Below, in pieces: positions 1 to 6,016 of a DNA stretch of 8,042 bases. The position numbers were made by a program, and so were the translations under genes. Each line of letters opens with the position of its first letter. Positions within the stretch are counted from its first letter, which is position 1. The notes under the pieces are model-generated. The model saw nothing but the letters and a program-made list of their open reading frames with translations, made no database searches and was not told the DNA's origin. The stretch lies in NCBI GenBank assembly GCA_002171155.1, contig NHHF01000107.1, positions 1 through 8,042 on the forward strand, read 5' to 3'. Origin of the DNA: Betaproteobacteria bacterium TMED156 (GTDB taxonomy: Bacteria; Pseudomonadota; Gammaproteobacteria; Burkholderiales; Burkholderiaceae_A).

Positions 1-2
1 CT

Positions 3-1046
3 ATGAATAAAACCTTTCCCTTTTCTGCAATTGTTGGACAAGATGAAATGTCGTTGGCACTTATCTTGGTTGCAATTGACTCTTCTATAGGTGGAGTATT
101 AGTTTTGGGTGATAGAGGAACTGGAAAGTCAACTGCTGTTAGGGCTTTGGCCAACATTTTACCTCTTCTTAAATCCGTCAAAGGTTGTTCTTACCAATGT
201 GATCCAAAATGGATAGCTGGTTTATGTGAAAGTTGTACTTCTCAATATAATTCAATTCCTAGAAGCAGGAAAAAATTATTAAAAGCCGAATCAATTCCAG
301 TTCCAGTTGTTGATTTACCGCTAGGCGTTACTGAGGATAGAGTTGTTGGCTCACTTGATTTACAGAGTGCGCTCACTGAAGGTTTAAAAAAATTTGATCC
401 GGGCTTGTTGGCTGACGCAAACAGAGGTTTTTTGTATATCGATGAAGTAAATCTTTTGGAAGATCACATAGTTGATCTATTGATTGATGTAGCCGCCTCA
501 AAAGAAAACATAGTTGAAAGGGAGGGTTTGAGTTTGTCACACCCTGCAAATTTTGTCTTAGTTGGTAGTGGAAACCCTGAGGAAGGAGAATTGAGGCCGC
601 AGTTACTAGATAGATTTGGATTTTCAGTCGAAGTAAAAACTCCAGTAGATCTTGATGAGAGAATCGAGGTTATAAGAAGAAGAAATGCTTTTGACTCAGA
701 CCCAAATACATTTATGGCTGCTTGGCATCAAGAAGATCAAATTATAAGAAAAAAAATTGAATCGGCTAGAAGGAGATTGCCAAAAGTTATTATTCCAGAT
801 GAAATTCTAAGAACAATGGCTGAACTATGTATTTTTCTCAAAACTGATGGGTTAAGAGGCGAGCTTACACTAACAAGAGCTAGTTGTGCATTAGCATCAC
901 TTGAAAGATCATCAAAAGTGAAAATTTCTCATATAAAAAAAATAGCAAAAATGTGTTTAAGGCACAGACTTAGAAAAAATCCACTCGATGACACGAGCTC
1001 AACTGTAAGAGTTGAAAAAGGGGTCTCTGAAATTTTAGGTGAATAA
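3..1046 (+). CDS. bchI: Magnesium chelatase AAA+ ATPase subunit BchI
   Basis: BchI is the ATPase subunit of magnesium chelatase (BchHID), which inserts Mg2+ into protoporphyrin IX, the committed step to bacteriochlorophyll. It forms an AAA+ ring with BchD that drives BchH, in the cytoplasm. Visible motifs in the 347 residues: the family N-terminus FPFSAIVGQDEM (5-16), Walker A GDRGTGKST (36-44), the signature DLPLGVTEDRVVGSLD (104-119), Walker B GFLYIDEVN (142-150), the sensor-1/arginine-finger block from LVGSGNPEEGELRPQ into LLDRFG (186-206), and sensor 2 GLRGELTLTRA (283-293). Length is normal for the family (about 340-350). Residues 62-78 contain four cysteines (C62, C66, C75, C78) in a surface insertion. 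The Met at position 3 fits the family N-terminus, but only two bases precede it, so the start and its ribosome site cannot be judged. bchD follows after 5 bp, presumably in the same operon. Confidence 0.97.
   Translation: MNKTFPFSAIVGQDEMSLALILVAIDSSIGGVLVLGDRGTGKSTAVRALANILPLLKSVKGCSYQCDPKWIAGLCESCTSQYNSIPRSRKKLLKAESIPVPVVDLPLGVTEDRVVGSLDLQSALTEGLKKFDPGLLADANRGFLYIDEVNLLEDHIVDLLIDVAASKENIVEREGLSLSHPANFVLVGSGNPEEGELRPQLLDRFGFSVEVKTPVDLDERIEVIRRRNAFDSDPNTFMAAWHQEDQIIRKKIESARRRLPKVIIPDEILRTMAELCIFLKTDGLRGELTLTRASCALASLERSSKVKISHIKKIAKMCLRHRLRKNPLDDTSSTVRVEKGVSEILGE
1037..1042 (+). promoter_or_regulatory. Shine-Dalgarno site deciding the GTG start of bchD
   Basis: AGGTGA overlaps the end of bchI and lies 9 bases before the GTG at 1052. 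It supports the GTG rather than the ATG at 1079 as the bchD start, and suggests translational coupling of bchI and bchD. Confidence 0.6.
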
Positions 1047-1051
1047 ACTTT

Positions 1052-2833
1052 GTGATTAATTCAAGTTTTGAAATTAAAATGGCCACTATTGCTATGTCTG
1101 TTTCTCCTTGGGACACTGGTGGTCTTTGCATACAAAGTAATGATTCAATTTTAGTTGAATCCTGGCTTCAAAATTTTATTAAGTTGATACCTTCCCAGTC
1201 AACAACTCACAAGGTTCCTTTTAATATCGACTTAGATAGCTTAATCGGAGGAGTAGATATTGCCAAATCATTACTGGAAGGTAGAATGACAAAAAAAATT
1301 GGGATTTTGGAGGGAGAAAATAAAAAAATTCTTATTCTAAGGGATGCAGAAAAAATAAGTAACGAAATTTCAAGCTGTCTATGCAATGCTTTGGATTTTA
1401 CAAATACTTATCAAAGTAAACTCAAAAGAGGAGAGTGTGCACTTGTCACCATTAATCAGGCATTAATTGAAGACGATGACAAATCATCTTCGATCATCAC
1501 TAATTCACTTAATGATCGATTGGGAATAATTCTTACTTTTCCAATTTCTAGTTCAAAAATTAATTGTGATTTCGATTTTAAACTTCCTTCAGATTTTGAA
1601 ATAAATAAGGCTAGAGAAAGACTTGCTCATGTTAATTTAAATGATGAAAGTATAAAAATAATTTCAACGACGTCACTTCTTTTGGGTTTACAAAGTATGC
1701 GGCCAGTTATTATTGCTGGCAAGGTAGCTAGAATTATCGCGGCCTATGAGCAAAGGTTTGAGCCTAATGAAAATGACTTAAAACTTGCAATTCGTTTAGT
1801 AATAATTCCAAGGGCGACACAATTCCCAAATCCAAATAATCAAGATGAGAAAAGTAAGAATGACTCTGACACACAAAATGATGAGTTGGAGGAAAATGAT
1901 GATCAAATGATTGATGAAAATTTAGATAGAGATACTAACATTACAAATAATAACGTCGATGATGAAAAGTATGTTGATTCAATTGCGTCAAACATTCCTG
2001 AGAGTTTATTGAAAGAAATTTTAAGTACCGGAATAGATTTTTCTATTAGGGGAAGAAAAGGAGGTGGAAAAAAGGGATTTCAAACCCAGAACAAAGTGGG
2101 AAATGGAAAGCTTTATGGAGTTACTAAAGGACAACCCAACTTAGGCAATAGGCTAAATATTTTAGAAACCATAAAAGCAGCAATTCCTCATCAAACTGCG
2201 AGAAAAAACAAAAAATTCCGTAGACATAAAGTATTGATAAATATTGAATCTGAGGATTTTAGAATATATAAAAGAAAGAGCCGACAATTAAGCACAACTA
2301 TTTTTTTGGTAGATGCATCCGGTTCCTCTGCTGCCAACCGTCTTGGTGAAGCTAAGGGTGCAGTTGAATTATTGTTAGCGCAGTGTTACATAAGAAGAGA
2401 TAAAGTGGCTGTAATTACTTTTAGAAATAAAAGTAGCGATTTAGTTTTACCTCCTACAAGATCATTGGTAAAAGTAAAAAAGACGCTTGCAGGACTTCCT
2501 GGTGGTGGTGGAACCCCTCTATCTGCAGCACTTGATGATTGTAAAAATCTAATAGATCTTTTACTAAAAGACAATCAGACACCGGTTGCTGTTGTTCTGA
2601 GTGATGGTGGTGCTAATATTTGCAGAGACGGTAAAGGTGGAAGAGTTCAGGCACATGCAGACGCACTTGATAGCGCAAAACAAATTAAAACATTAGGAAC
2701 AAAGTGTATTTTTATTGATACAGGTGTCATTTCAAGTGATAAAGCTATATCCATTGCTTCATCAATGGGGGCAAAATATTTTGCTTTACCACGAGCAAAT
2801 TCATACAAAATTATTGACAAAATTACTCAATGA
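1052..2833 (+). CDS. bchD: Magnesium chelatase subunit BchD (AAA-like plus vWA domain)
   Basis: BchD is the second AAA+ family subunit of magnesium chelatase and links the BchI ring to BchH. The 593 residues show three regions. Residues 1-255 are an AAA-like domain with no Walker A P-loop, as is usual for BchD. Residues about 257-310 are a very acidic linker (18 Asp/Glu in 265-310) with few prolines. From about 390 a von Willebrand A domain follows, with the MIDAS motif D421-x-S423-x-S425, then GGGGTPL with T488, and LSDGGAN with D518. The GTG start at 1052 is chosen because AGGTGA (1037-1042) lies 9 bases upstream and the gap to bchI is only 5 bp. An in-frame ATG at 1079 is the alternative and would remove nine residues. 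The 3' end overlaps the convergent bchO by 11 bp. Confidence 0.95.
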   Translation: MINSSFEIKMATIAMSVSPWDTGGLCIQSNDSILVESWLQNFIKLIPSQSTTHKVPFNIDLDSLIGGVDIAKSLLEGRMTKKIGILEGENKKILILRDAEKISNEISSCLCNALDFTNTYQSKLKRGECALVTINQALIEDDDKSSSIITNSLNDRLGIILTFPISSSKINCDFDFKLPSDFEINKARERLAHVNLNDESIKIISTTSLLLGLQSMRPVIIAGKVARIIAAYEQRFEPNENDLKLAIRLVIIPRATQFPNPNNQDEKSKNDSDTQNDELEENDDQMIDENLDRDTNITNNNVDDEKYVDSIASNIPESLLKEILSTGIDFSIRGRKGGGKKGFQTQNKVGNGKLYGVTKGQPNLGNRLNILETIKAAIPHQTARKNKKFRRHKVLINIESEDFRIYKRKSRQLSTTIFLVDASGSSAANRLGEAKGAVELLLAQCYIRRDKVAVITFRNKSSDLVLPPTRSLVKVKKTLAGLPGGGGTPLSAALDDCKNLIDLLLKDNQTPVAVVLSDGGANICRDGKGGRVQAHADALDSAKQIKTLGTKCIFIDTGVISSDKAISIASSMGAKYFALPRANSYKIIDKITQ

Positions 2834-3728
2834 ATGACGCCTTAAGAATCTGTTCTGAAATTTTTTCCGGGTAAGTTTCATGAAGTAAGTGACCTCCAAT
2901 ATTTTCTATGATTTTTGAGGATGGAAAATACTGTTTTAGTATTTTCAAAAGTGGTTCTCTTTTAACCCAATTGTCTTGCTGACCTATAATAAAAGTTGAG
3001 CTAGTTTTTAAATTTTTTGTTTTTAACAATAATTCTGTAAGGTTAGTAGAGGCCATAAATTTTATTGACCCATTTAAGTGTCGATTTTTTTGAAAAATTC
3101 TTTTATATAAATTCTTTTGATCTTTATTTAATTCTGATCCAGTTGAGGTTAGCAAGTTATCAACCAAGGTTGTATTGCGTGTGATTGAAGATAAAAGTGA
3201 GGTAAAACTTTTAGCAGTCACAAAGGGAGTAATGATTGGATTGAGTAATGTGTTAAAAATAGGCGGAGGTGGAACAAGAGATGGATTTATTCCGACGATG
3301 TGATTTACTTTTCCCAAATTTGTTTGAAGGGATAGCTCAATTGCAATAGCGGCCCCAGCTGAATGACCAACAACTTTGTCGAGATTTTCTATTTTAAGAG
3401 CATTAAGAAGGTTTATGAGTAACTCTGTTATCCTTGGTAAGGAATAGTCATTTTCATGCTTTTCATAAGTAAATCCGTGTCCAGGTAAATCTATAGAAAT
3501 CAAATCTGCATTTACAAAAAGAGGAGTGATTATATTTTTCCATGAGTGAACAGCTCCTCCAGTTCCATGGATTAGTAAAAATAGTGGTCTTTGTTTTTTT
3601 TTATTATTTTTAAAAATTTGTACATGCCATTTTATTTTGTCAACTTCAATAATCCTACTATTCTTTCTGTATGGCCAATCAGTTGGAACTTGATCTTTGT
3701 CTGGTTGAGCAAATTTCATTTTGTTCAT
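2823..3728 (-). CDS. bchO: BchO, alpha/beta hydrolase of the Mg-chelation step
   Basis: BchO is an alpha/beta-hydrolase found in purple bacterial photosynthesis clusters next to bchID. It is assigned to the magnesium chelation step, but its exact reaction is not settled. The 301 residues show the BchO-type N-terminal pattern DWPYRKNSRIIEVDKIKWHVQ (17-37), the oxyanion segment LLIHGTGGAVHSW (51-63), DLPGHGFT (80-87), the nucleophile elbow GHSAGAAIA (121-129, S123), a likely acid at D252 (GQQDNWV) and histidines in GGHLLHE (278-284, H280 or H283). Length is typical. The start is the ATG at 3728-3726. A second Met three codons later is possible, and neither has a clear Shine-Dalgarno. Unlike the usual bchI-bchD-bchO co-directional order, this gene is inverted, converges on bchD with an 11-bp overlap, and is transcribed divergently from crtE. 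A run of nine A on the coding strand (3602-3594) encodes part of the Lys/Asn-rich segment around residues 40-46, and the frame is intact across it. Confidence 0.93.
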   Translation of the reverse strand: MNKMKFAQPDKDQVPTDWPYRKNSRIIEVDKIKWHVQIFKNNKKKQRPLFLLIHGTGGAVHSWKNIITPLFVNADLISIDLPGHGFTYEKHENDYSLPRITELLINLLNALKIENLDKVVGHSAGAAIAIELSLQTNLGKVNHIVGINPSLVPPPPIFNTLLNPIITPFVTAKSFTSLLSSITRNTTLVDNLLTSTGSELNKDQKNLYKRIFQKNRHLNGSIKFMASTNLTELLLKTKNLKTSSTFIIGQQDNWVKREPLLKILKQYFPSSKIIENIGGHLLHETYPEKISEQILKASFIE

Positions 3729-3765
3729 TATATTTAGTTAGTTTGTTTAAATTTATTGTCTCAAG

Positions 3766-3783
3766 AGTAAATATTGATGTACA
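3766..3783. promoter_or_regulatory. Degenerate PpsR/CrtJ operator between bchO and crtE
   Basis: AGT-N12-ACA, one mismatch from the TGT-N12-ACA consensus of the PpsR/CrtJ repressor. It is separated from the perfect site at 3792-3809 by exactly 8 bp (3784-3791), the spacing described for cooperative CrtJ binding. On the bchO strand it also contains the probable -10 hexamer AATATT. Confidence 0.5.
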
Positions 3784-3797
3784 TTACTTATTGTCAA
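3770..3797 (-). promoter_or_regulatory. Putative bchO promoter
   Basis: Reading the minus strand, TTGACA (3797-3792) is a consensus -35 formed by the left arm of the perfect operator. A 16-bp spacer follows, then AATATT (3775-3770) as a 4/6 match to the -10. The same arrangement occurs upstream of bchC. Repressor bound at either operator would cover it. Inference from hexamers and spacing only. Confidence 0.45.
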
Positions 3798-3804
3798 CTA
3801 TAAT
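3774..3804 (+). promoter_or_regulatory. Putative crtE promoter
   Basis: TATAAT (3799-3804), a perfect -10, sits in the centre of the perfect PpsR/CrtJ palindrome. TTGATG (3774-3779) is a 4/6 match to the -35, but the spacer is long at 19 bp. An alternative is TTGACA (3804-3809) with GATAAT (3822-3827), whose 12-bp spacer is too short. The first pair is preferred, with low certainty. Confidence 0.35.
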
Positions 3805-3809
3805 TGACA
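3792..3809. promoter_or_regulatory. Perfect PpsR/CrtJ operator (TGT-N12-ACA) between bchO and crtE
   Basis: TGTCAACTATAATTGACA matches TGT-N12-ACA exactly and extends to a perfect inverted repeat TGTCAA-N6-TTGACA. PpsR/CrtJ is the known aerobic/light repressor of bch, crt and puc genes in purple bacteria. The site lies in the divergent bchO/crtE region, 54 bp before the crtE start and 63 bp before the bchO start, so one repressor complex could control both genes. The regulator gene itself is not in this window. Confidence 0.75.
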
Positions 3810-3853
3810 TAAATTAATTAGGATAATTAAGTTTTTGATTTTTTTTTATTCTG

Positions 3854-3857
3854 GGAG
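3854..3857 (+). promoter_or_regulatory. Shine-Dalgarno site of crtE
   Basis: GGAG within GGGAGTGA lies 6 bases before the crtE ATG at 3864. It is among the clearest ribosome sites in the window; crtF and bchC have none that I can see. Confidence 0.65.
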
Positions 3858-3863
3858 TGAAAA

Positions 3864-4772
3864 ATGAATGCTGAATTACTTTTAGAGTCACACTTATTAA
3901 AAGGTATTAAACTGTGCGACAAAAAAAATGCACCTCCGATGTTAATTTCAGCTATCAATCATGCTGTATTTCCTGGTGGAGCCAGAATCAGACCGAGACT
4001 AACTTTAGCTGTTGCTAGTGCCTGTGGAAACGATGATCCAGAGTTGGCTTTGACATCTGCTTGTAGCATTGAGTTTCTTCATTGCGCCTCTCTAGTTCAC
4101 GACGATTTGCCGTGTTTTGATGATGCTGATTTAAGAAGAGGCAAACCATCAGTTCACAAGGCTTTTGACGAAAGAATTGCAGTTTTAACTGGTGACGCAC
4201 TTATTGTACTTGCTTACCAATTTATTGTCAGTTCAAAGGTCAAGAACAAAGATAGGTTGTCCCCTTTGCTCAATTGTATTTCCAAAGGGGTTGGAGCACA
4301 CGAGGGCATTGTTGCTGGACAAGCGTGGGAATGCGAGTCAAAGGCAGTACTCCGTCAATATCAAAAAGCAAAAACCGGAGCATTATTTTCTGCGGCAACA
4401 TTATCGGGTGCAATTTCCTCGGGAGATTACTCAAATGATTGGAGGTTACTTGGTGAGGTACTTGGTGAGGCTTATCAAGTTGCTGATGATATAAGGGATG
4501 TGATTGCAAATCCTATCGATTTGGGTAAGCCAACTGGCCAAGATGAGAGTCTTGGGAGAATGAGTTCAGCAAAGGAACTAGGACTTTCGGGTGCAGTGAA
4601 TTATTTTGACGATTTAGTTGAAAAAGCAGTGAAAGCTATTCCTGATTGTAAGGGAGCTGGCAAGCTTAAAGAGCTTGTCAAAGCTGAATCTCAAAGATTA
4701 GTACCAAAAAAAGGACCAATGAGGGTAAAAAGGGTATTAAAACAGCCATTCAAGGCCGGTTTACCGAATTGA
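3864..4772 (+). CDS. crtE: Geranylgeranyl diphosphate synthase CrtE
   Basis: CrtE condenses C5 isoprenoid units to C20 geranylgeranyl diphosphate, the precursor of phytoene (carotenoids) and of the bacteriochlorophyll phytyl/geranylgeranyl tail; cytoplasmic. The 302 residues show the trans-prenyltransferase hallmarks: GGARIRPRL (38-46), the first Asp-rich motif in SLVHDDLPCFDDADLRRGKPS (76-96, DDxxxxD with D80, D81 and D86), and the second Asp-rich motif DDIRD (208-212) followed by GKPTGQD (221-227), a form known in purple bacterial CrtE. The genomic setting among bch and crt genes favours CrtE over a housekeeping farnesyl diphosphate synthase. The ATG at 3864 has a good Shine-Dalgarno 6 bases upstream. 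The gene is the first of a crtE-crtF unit and is divergent from bchO, with two PpsR/CrtJ-type operators upstream. A 12-bp tandem repeat at 4447-4470 is in frame. Confidence 0.93.
   Translation: MNAELLLESHLLKGIKLCDKKNAPPMLISAINHAVFPGGARIRPRLTLAVASACGNDDPELALTSACSIEFLHCASLVHDDLPCFDDADLRRGKPSVHKAFDERIAVLTGDALIVLAYQFIVSSKVKNKDRLSPLLNCISKGVGAHEGIVAGQAWECESKAVLRQYQKAKTGALFSAATLSGAISSGDYSNDWRLLGEVLGEAYQVADDIRDVIANPIDLGKPTGQDESLGRMSSAKELGLSGAVNYFDDLVEKAVKAIPDCKGAGKLKELVKAESQRLVPKKGPMRVKRVLKQPFKAGLPN
4447..4470 (+). repeat. Perfect 12-bp tandem duplication inside crtE
   Basis: TACTTGGTGAGG occurs twice in succession (4447-4458 and 4459-4470), encoding the near-repeat LGEV/LGEA just before the second Asp-rich motif. 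The helix here reads LGEAYQVADD in the family, so the second copy is conserved protein sequence. The DNA repeat may simply reflect similar codons. Confidence 0.5.
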
Positions 4773-4791
4773 GTTTTTTCAAACTGTTCCT

Positions 4792-5913
4792 GTGATTGTT
4801 TTTAATTCATACTGGCTGTCTAAGATACGTGATCGAATTTTATTAAATGCCAAGTTTAGAAATTACTTCGAGAATACTTGGGTTTTCAAACCATTTGTAA
4901 AGTCTCAAGCCAATCAAATATTTGATTTAGTATCTGGTTTTGTTTATTCGCAGATTCTTTTTGCTTGTATTTCTCTTGATTTACTTGAAAAATTAAGGGG
5001 CGGTCCTGTAAAACTCTCAAATCTAGCTGAAATTTGTAGTGTTGACTTACCAGAAATGCAACGATTAATTGATGGTGCTAAAGCACTTGGCATAGTAGAA
5101 ACCAGAGAAAATGATTTGATTGGCCTGGGAATTAAAGGCATTTTGATTTTAACTAAGCCTTCAATTTCTGCATTGATAAAGCATCATTCAACTTTTTACA
5201 AAGATCTTATTGATCCAGTAGCATTATTAAGGAAACAAAGAAACTCAACAGCGCTTGGAAGTTTCTGGCCATACGCAAGCAATGAAAAACACGAGGATTT
5301 TTGTTTTTCGGAGGAGATTATCAGAAATTACAGTGAGGTTATGTCAATTTCTCAACCCTTGGTTTCGGAACAAATTTGCTCTGCTTACAAATTCTACAAG
5401 CATAAAAAGATCTTGGATTTGGGGGGAGGACAAGCTACTTTTGCTATAAACCTGGCAAAAAAATATCCAAACTTAAAAATTTCTGTTTTTGATCTTCCTC
5501 AGGTTTCAAAAATTGCTGGGGAAAAGATATGTAATTCTGGTTTTGAAAGTCAAATTAAAGTTTATCAAGGAAGTTTCCTGAGGGATCCTATACCCAAAGG
5601 GTATGACTTGATAACCCTTATTAGGGTTTTGTATGACCATCCAGACAAAAATTTGAAAGTAATTTTAGCCTCTGCAAAAAAATCATTACAAACCTCTGGA
5701 AAATTATTGATTGCGGAACCAATGGCTGGTGAGGCTGGTACGGGAAGGATGAGTGATGCTTACTTTGGTATGTATCTATTGGCTATGGGTAAAGGATTGC
5801 CGAGAAGTCACAAAAGAATTCATTTTTTATTAAAAGAGGCAGGATTTTCCTCAGTTCGCTCTATTAAAGTAACTCTTCCAATTCAAACTGGTTTGATAGT
5901 GGCTGAAGCTTAA
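4792..5913 (+). CDS. crtF: CrtF, SAM-dependent carotenoid O-methyltransferase
   Basis: CrtF methylates the 1-hydroxy group of demethylspheroidene or hydroxylated lycopene derivatives, giving the methoxy carotenoids spheroidene or spirilloxanthin. The 373 residues carry the CrtF-type N-terminal block FDLVSGFVYSQILFACISLDLL (44-65, a dimerisation/winged-helix region), the SAM-binding motif ILDLGGGQATFA (207-218), the acidic ribose-binding strand end VFDLPQV (232-238), LIRVLYDHPD (276-285, H283 as candidate base) and LLIAEPMAG (305-313). Length is about usual. The start is the GTG at 4792, 19 bp after crtE; no ATG in this frame fits the conserved N-terminus. No Shine-Dalgarno is visible, so translation may depend on coupling to crtE. 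An acetylserotonin-type methyltransferase is the nearest paralogous alternative, but context and N-terminus favour CrtF. Its presence implies that crtC and crtD exist elsewhere in the genome, since they make its substrate. Confidence 0.92.
   Translation: MIVFNSYWLSKIRDRILLNAKFRNYFENTWVFKPFVKSQANQIFDLVSGFVYSQILFACISLDLLEKLRGGPVKLSNLAEICSVDLPEMQRLIDGAKALGIVETRENDLIGLGIKGILILTKPSISALIKHHSTFYKDLIDPVALLRKQRNSTALGSFWPYASNEKHEDFCFSEEIIRNYSEVMSISQPLVSEQICSAYKFYKHKKILDLGGGQATFAINLAKKYPNLKISVFDLPQVSKIAGEKICNSGFESQIKVYQGSFLRDPIPKGYDLITLIRVLYDHPDKNLKVILASAKKSLQTSGKLLIAEPMAGEAGTGRMSDAYFGMYLLAMGKGLPRSHKRIHFLLKEAGFSSVRSIKVTLPIQTGLIVAEA
5590..5628 (+). other. Two adjacent hairpins inside crtF
   Basis: ATACCC-AAA-GGGTAT (5590-5604) and AACCCT-TATT-AGGGTT (5613-5628) are perfect 6-bp stems lying 8 bp apart. 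The right arm of the first (AAGGGT, 5597-5602) can also pair with the left arm of the second (ACCCTT, 5614-5619), so alternative foldings are possible. They lie in coding sequence for DPIPKGYDLITLIRVLYD. No function is shown; they may be fortuitous. Confidence 0.35.
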
Positions 5914-5976
5914 TTTTATAAGCGATGCAACATATAAACTAATTGACAGGTAGAAAAAAGAGAGTAGGGTTGTAAC

Positions 5977-5994
5977 TGTAATAAAAATCTGACA
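5977..5994. promoter_or_regulatory. Perfect PpsR/CrtJ operator (TGT-N12-ACA) upstream of bchC
   Basis: TGTAATAAAAATCTGACA fits TGT-N12-ACA exactly, in the 123-bp crtF-bchC intergenic region. In Rhodobacter capsulatus the bchC promoter is the classic CrtJ target with two palindromes 8 bp apart, and here a second near-consensus site begins 9 bases later (6003). The last six bases, CTGACA, double as the probable -35. Confidence 0.75.
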
Positions 5995-6016
5995 CTTTTA
6001 ATTGACAACTAACATT
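5989..6016 (+). promoter_or_regulatory. Putative bchC promoter
   Basis: CTGACA (5989-5994, 5/6 to -35), a 16-bp spacer, and AACATT (6011-6016) as a weak -10. The same element order and spacing occur at bchO. Transcription would start near 6023, leaving a very short leader of about 14 bases with no Shine-Dalgarno before the ATG. Another possibility is TTGACA (6002-6007) with TAACGT (6025-6030), which would give a leaderless mRNA. Confidence 0.4.

Noticed and set aside
2386..2574. 62-residue open frame on - inside bchD
   Set aside because: Antisense to the vWA domain of bchD; its Pro/Ser-rich product is what the GGGG/TP codons give when read backwards.
3839..3847. Run of nine T before crtE as a terminator tail
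   Set aside because: No stem precedes it, and transcription there should be starting into crtE rather than ending.
4192..4494. 100-residue open frame on + inside crtE
   Set aside because: It lies in another frame of a clearly conserved crtE, resembles no known family, and has no ribosome site; a shadow frame.
5915..5938. TTTATA / TATAAA inverted repeat after crtF as a terminator
   Set aside because: Stem of only six A-T pairs with a 12-base loop and no following T run; too weak to call.
5943..5948. TTGACA as the -35 of bchC
   Set aside because: No acceptable -10 lies 16-18 bp downstream, and it is outside the operator pair.
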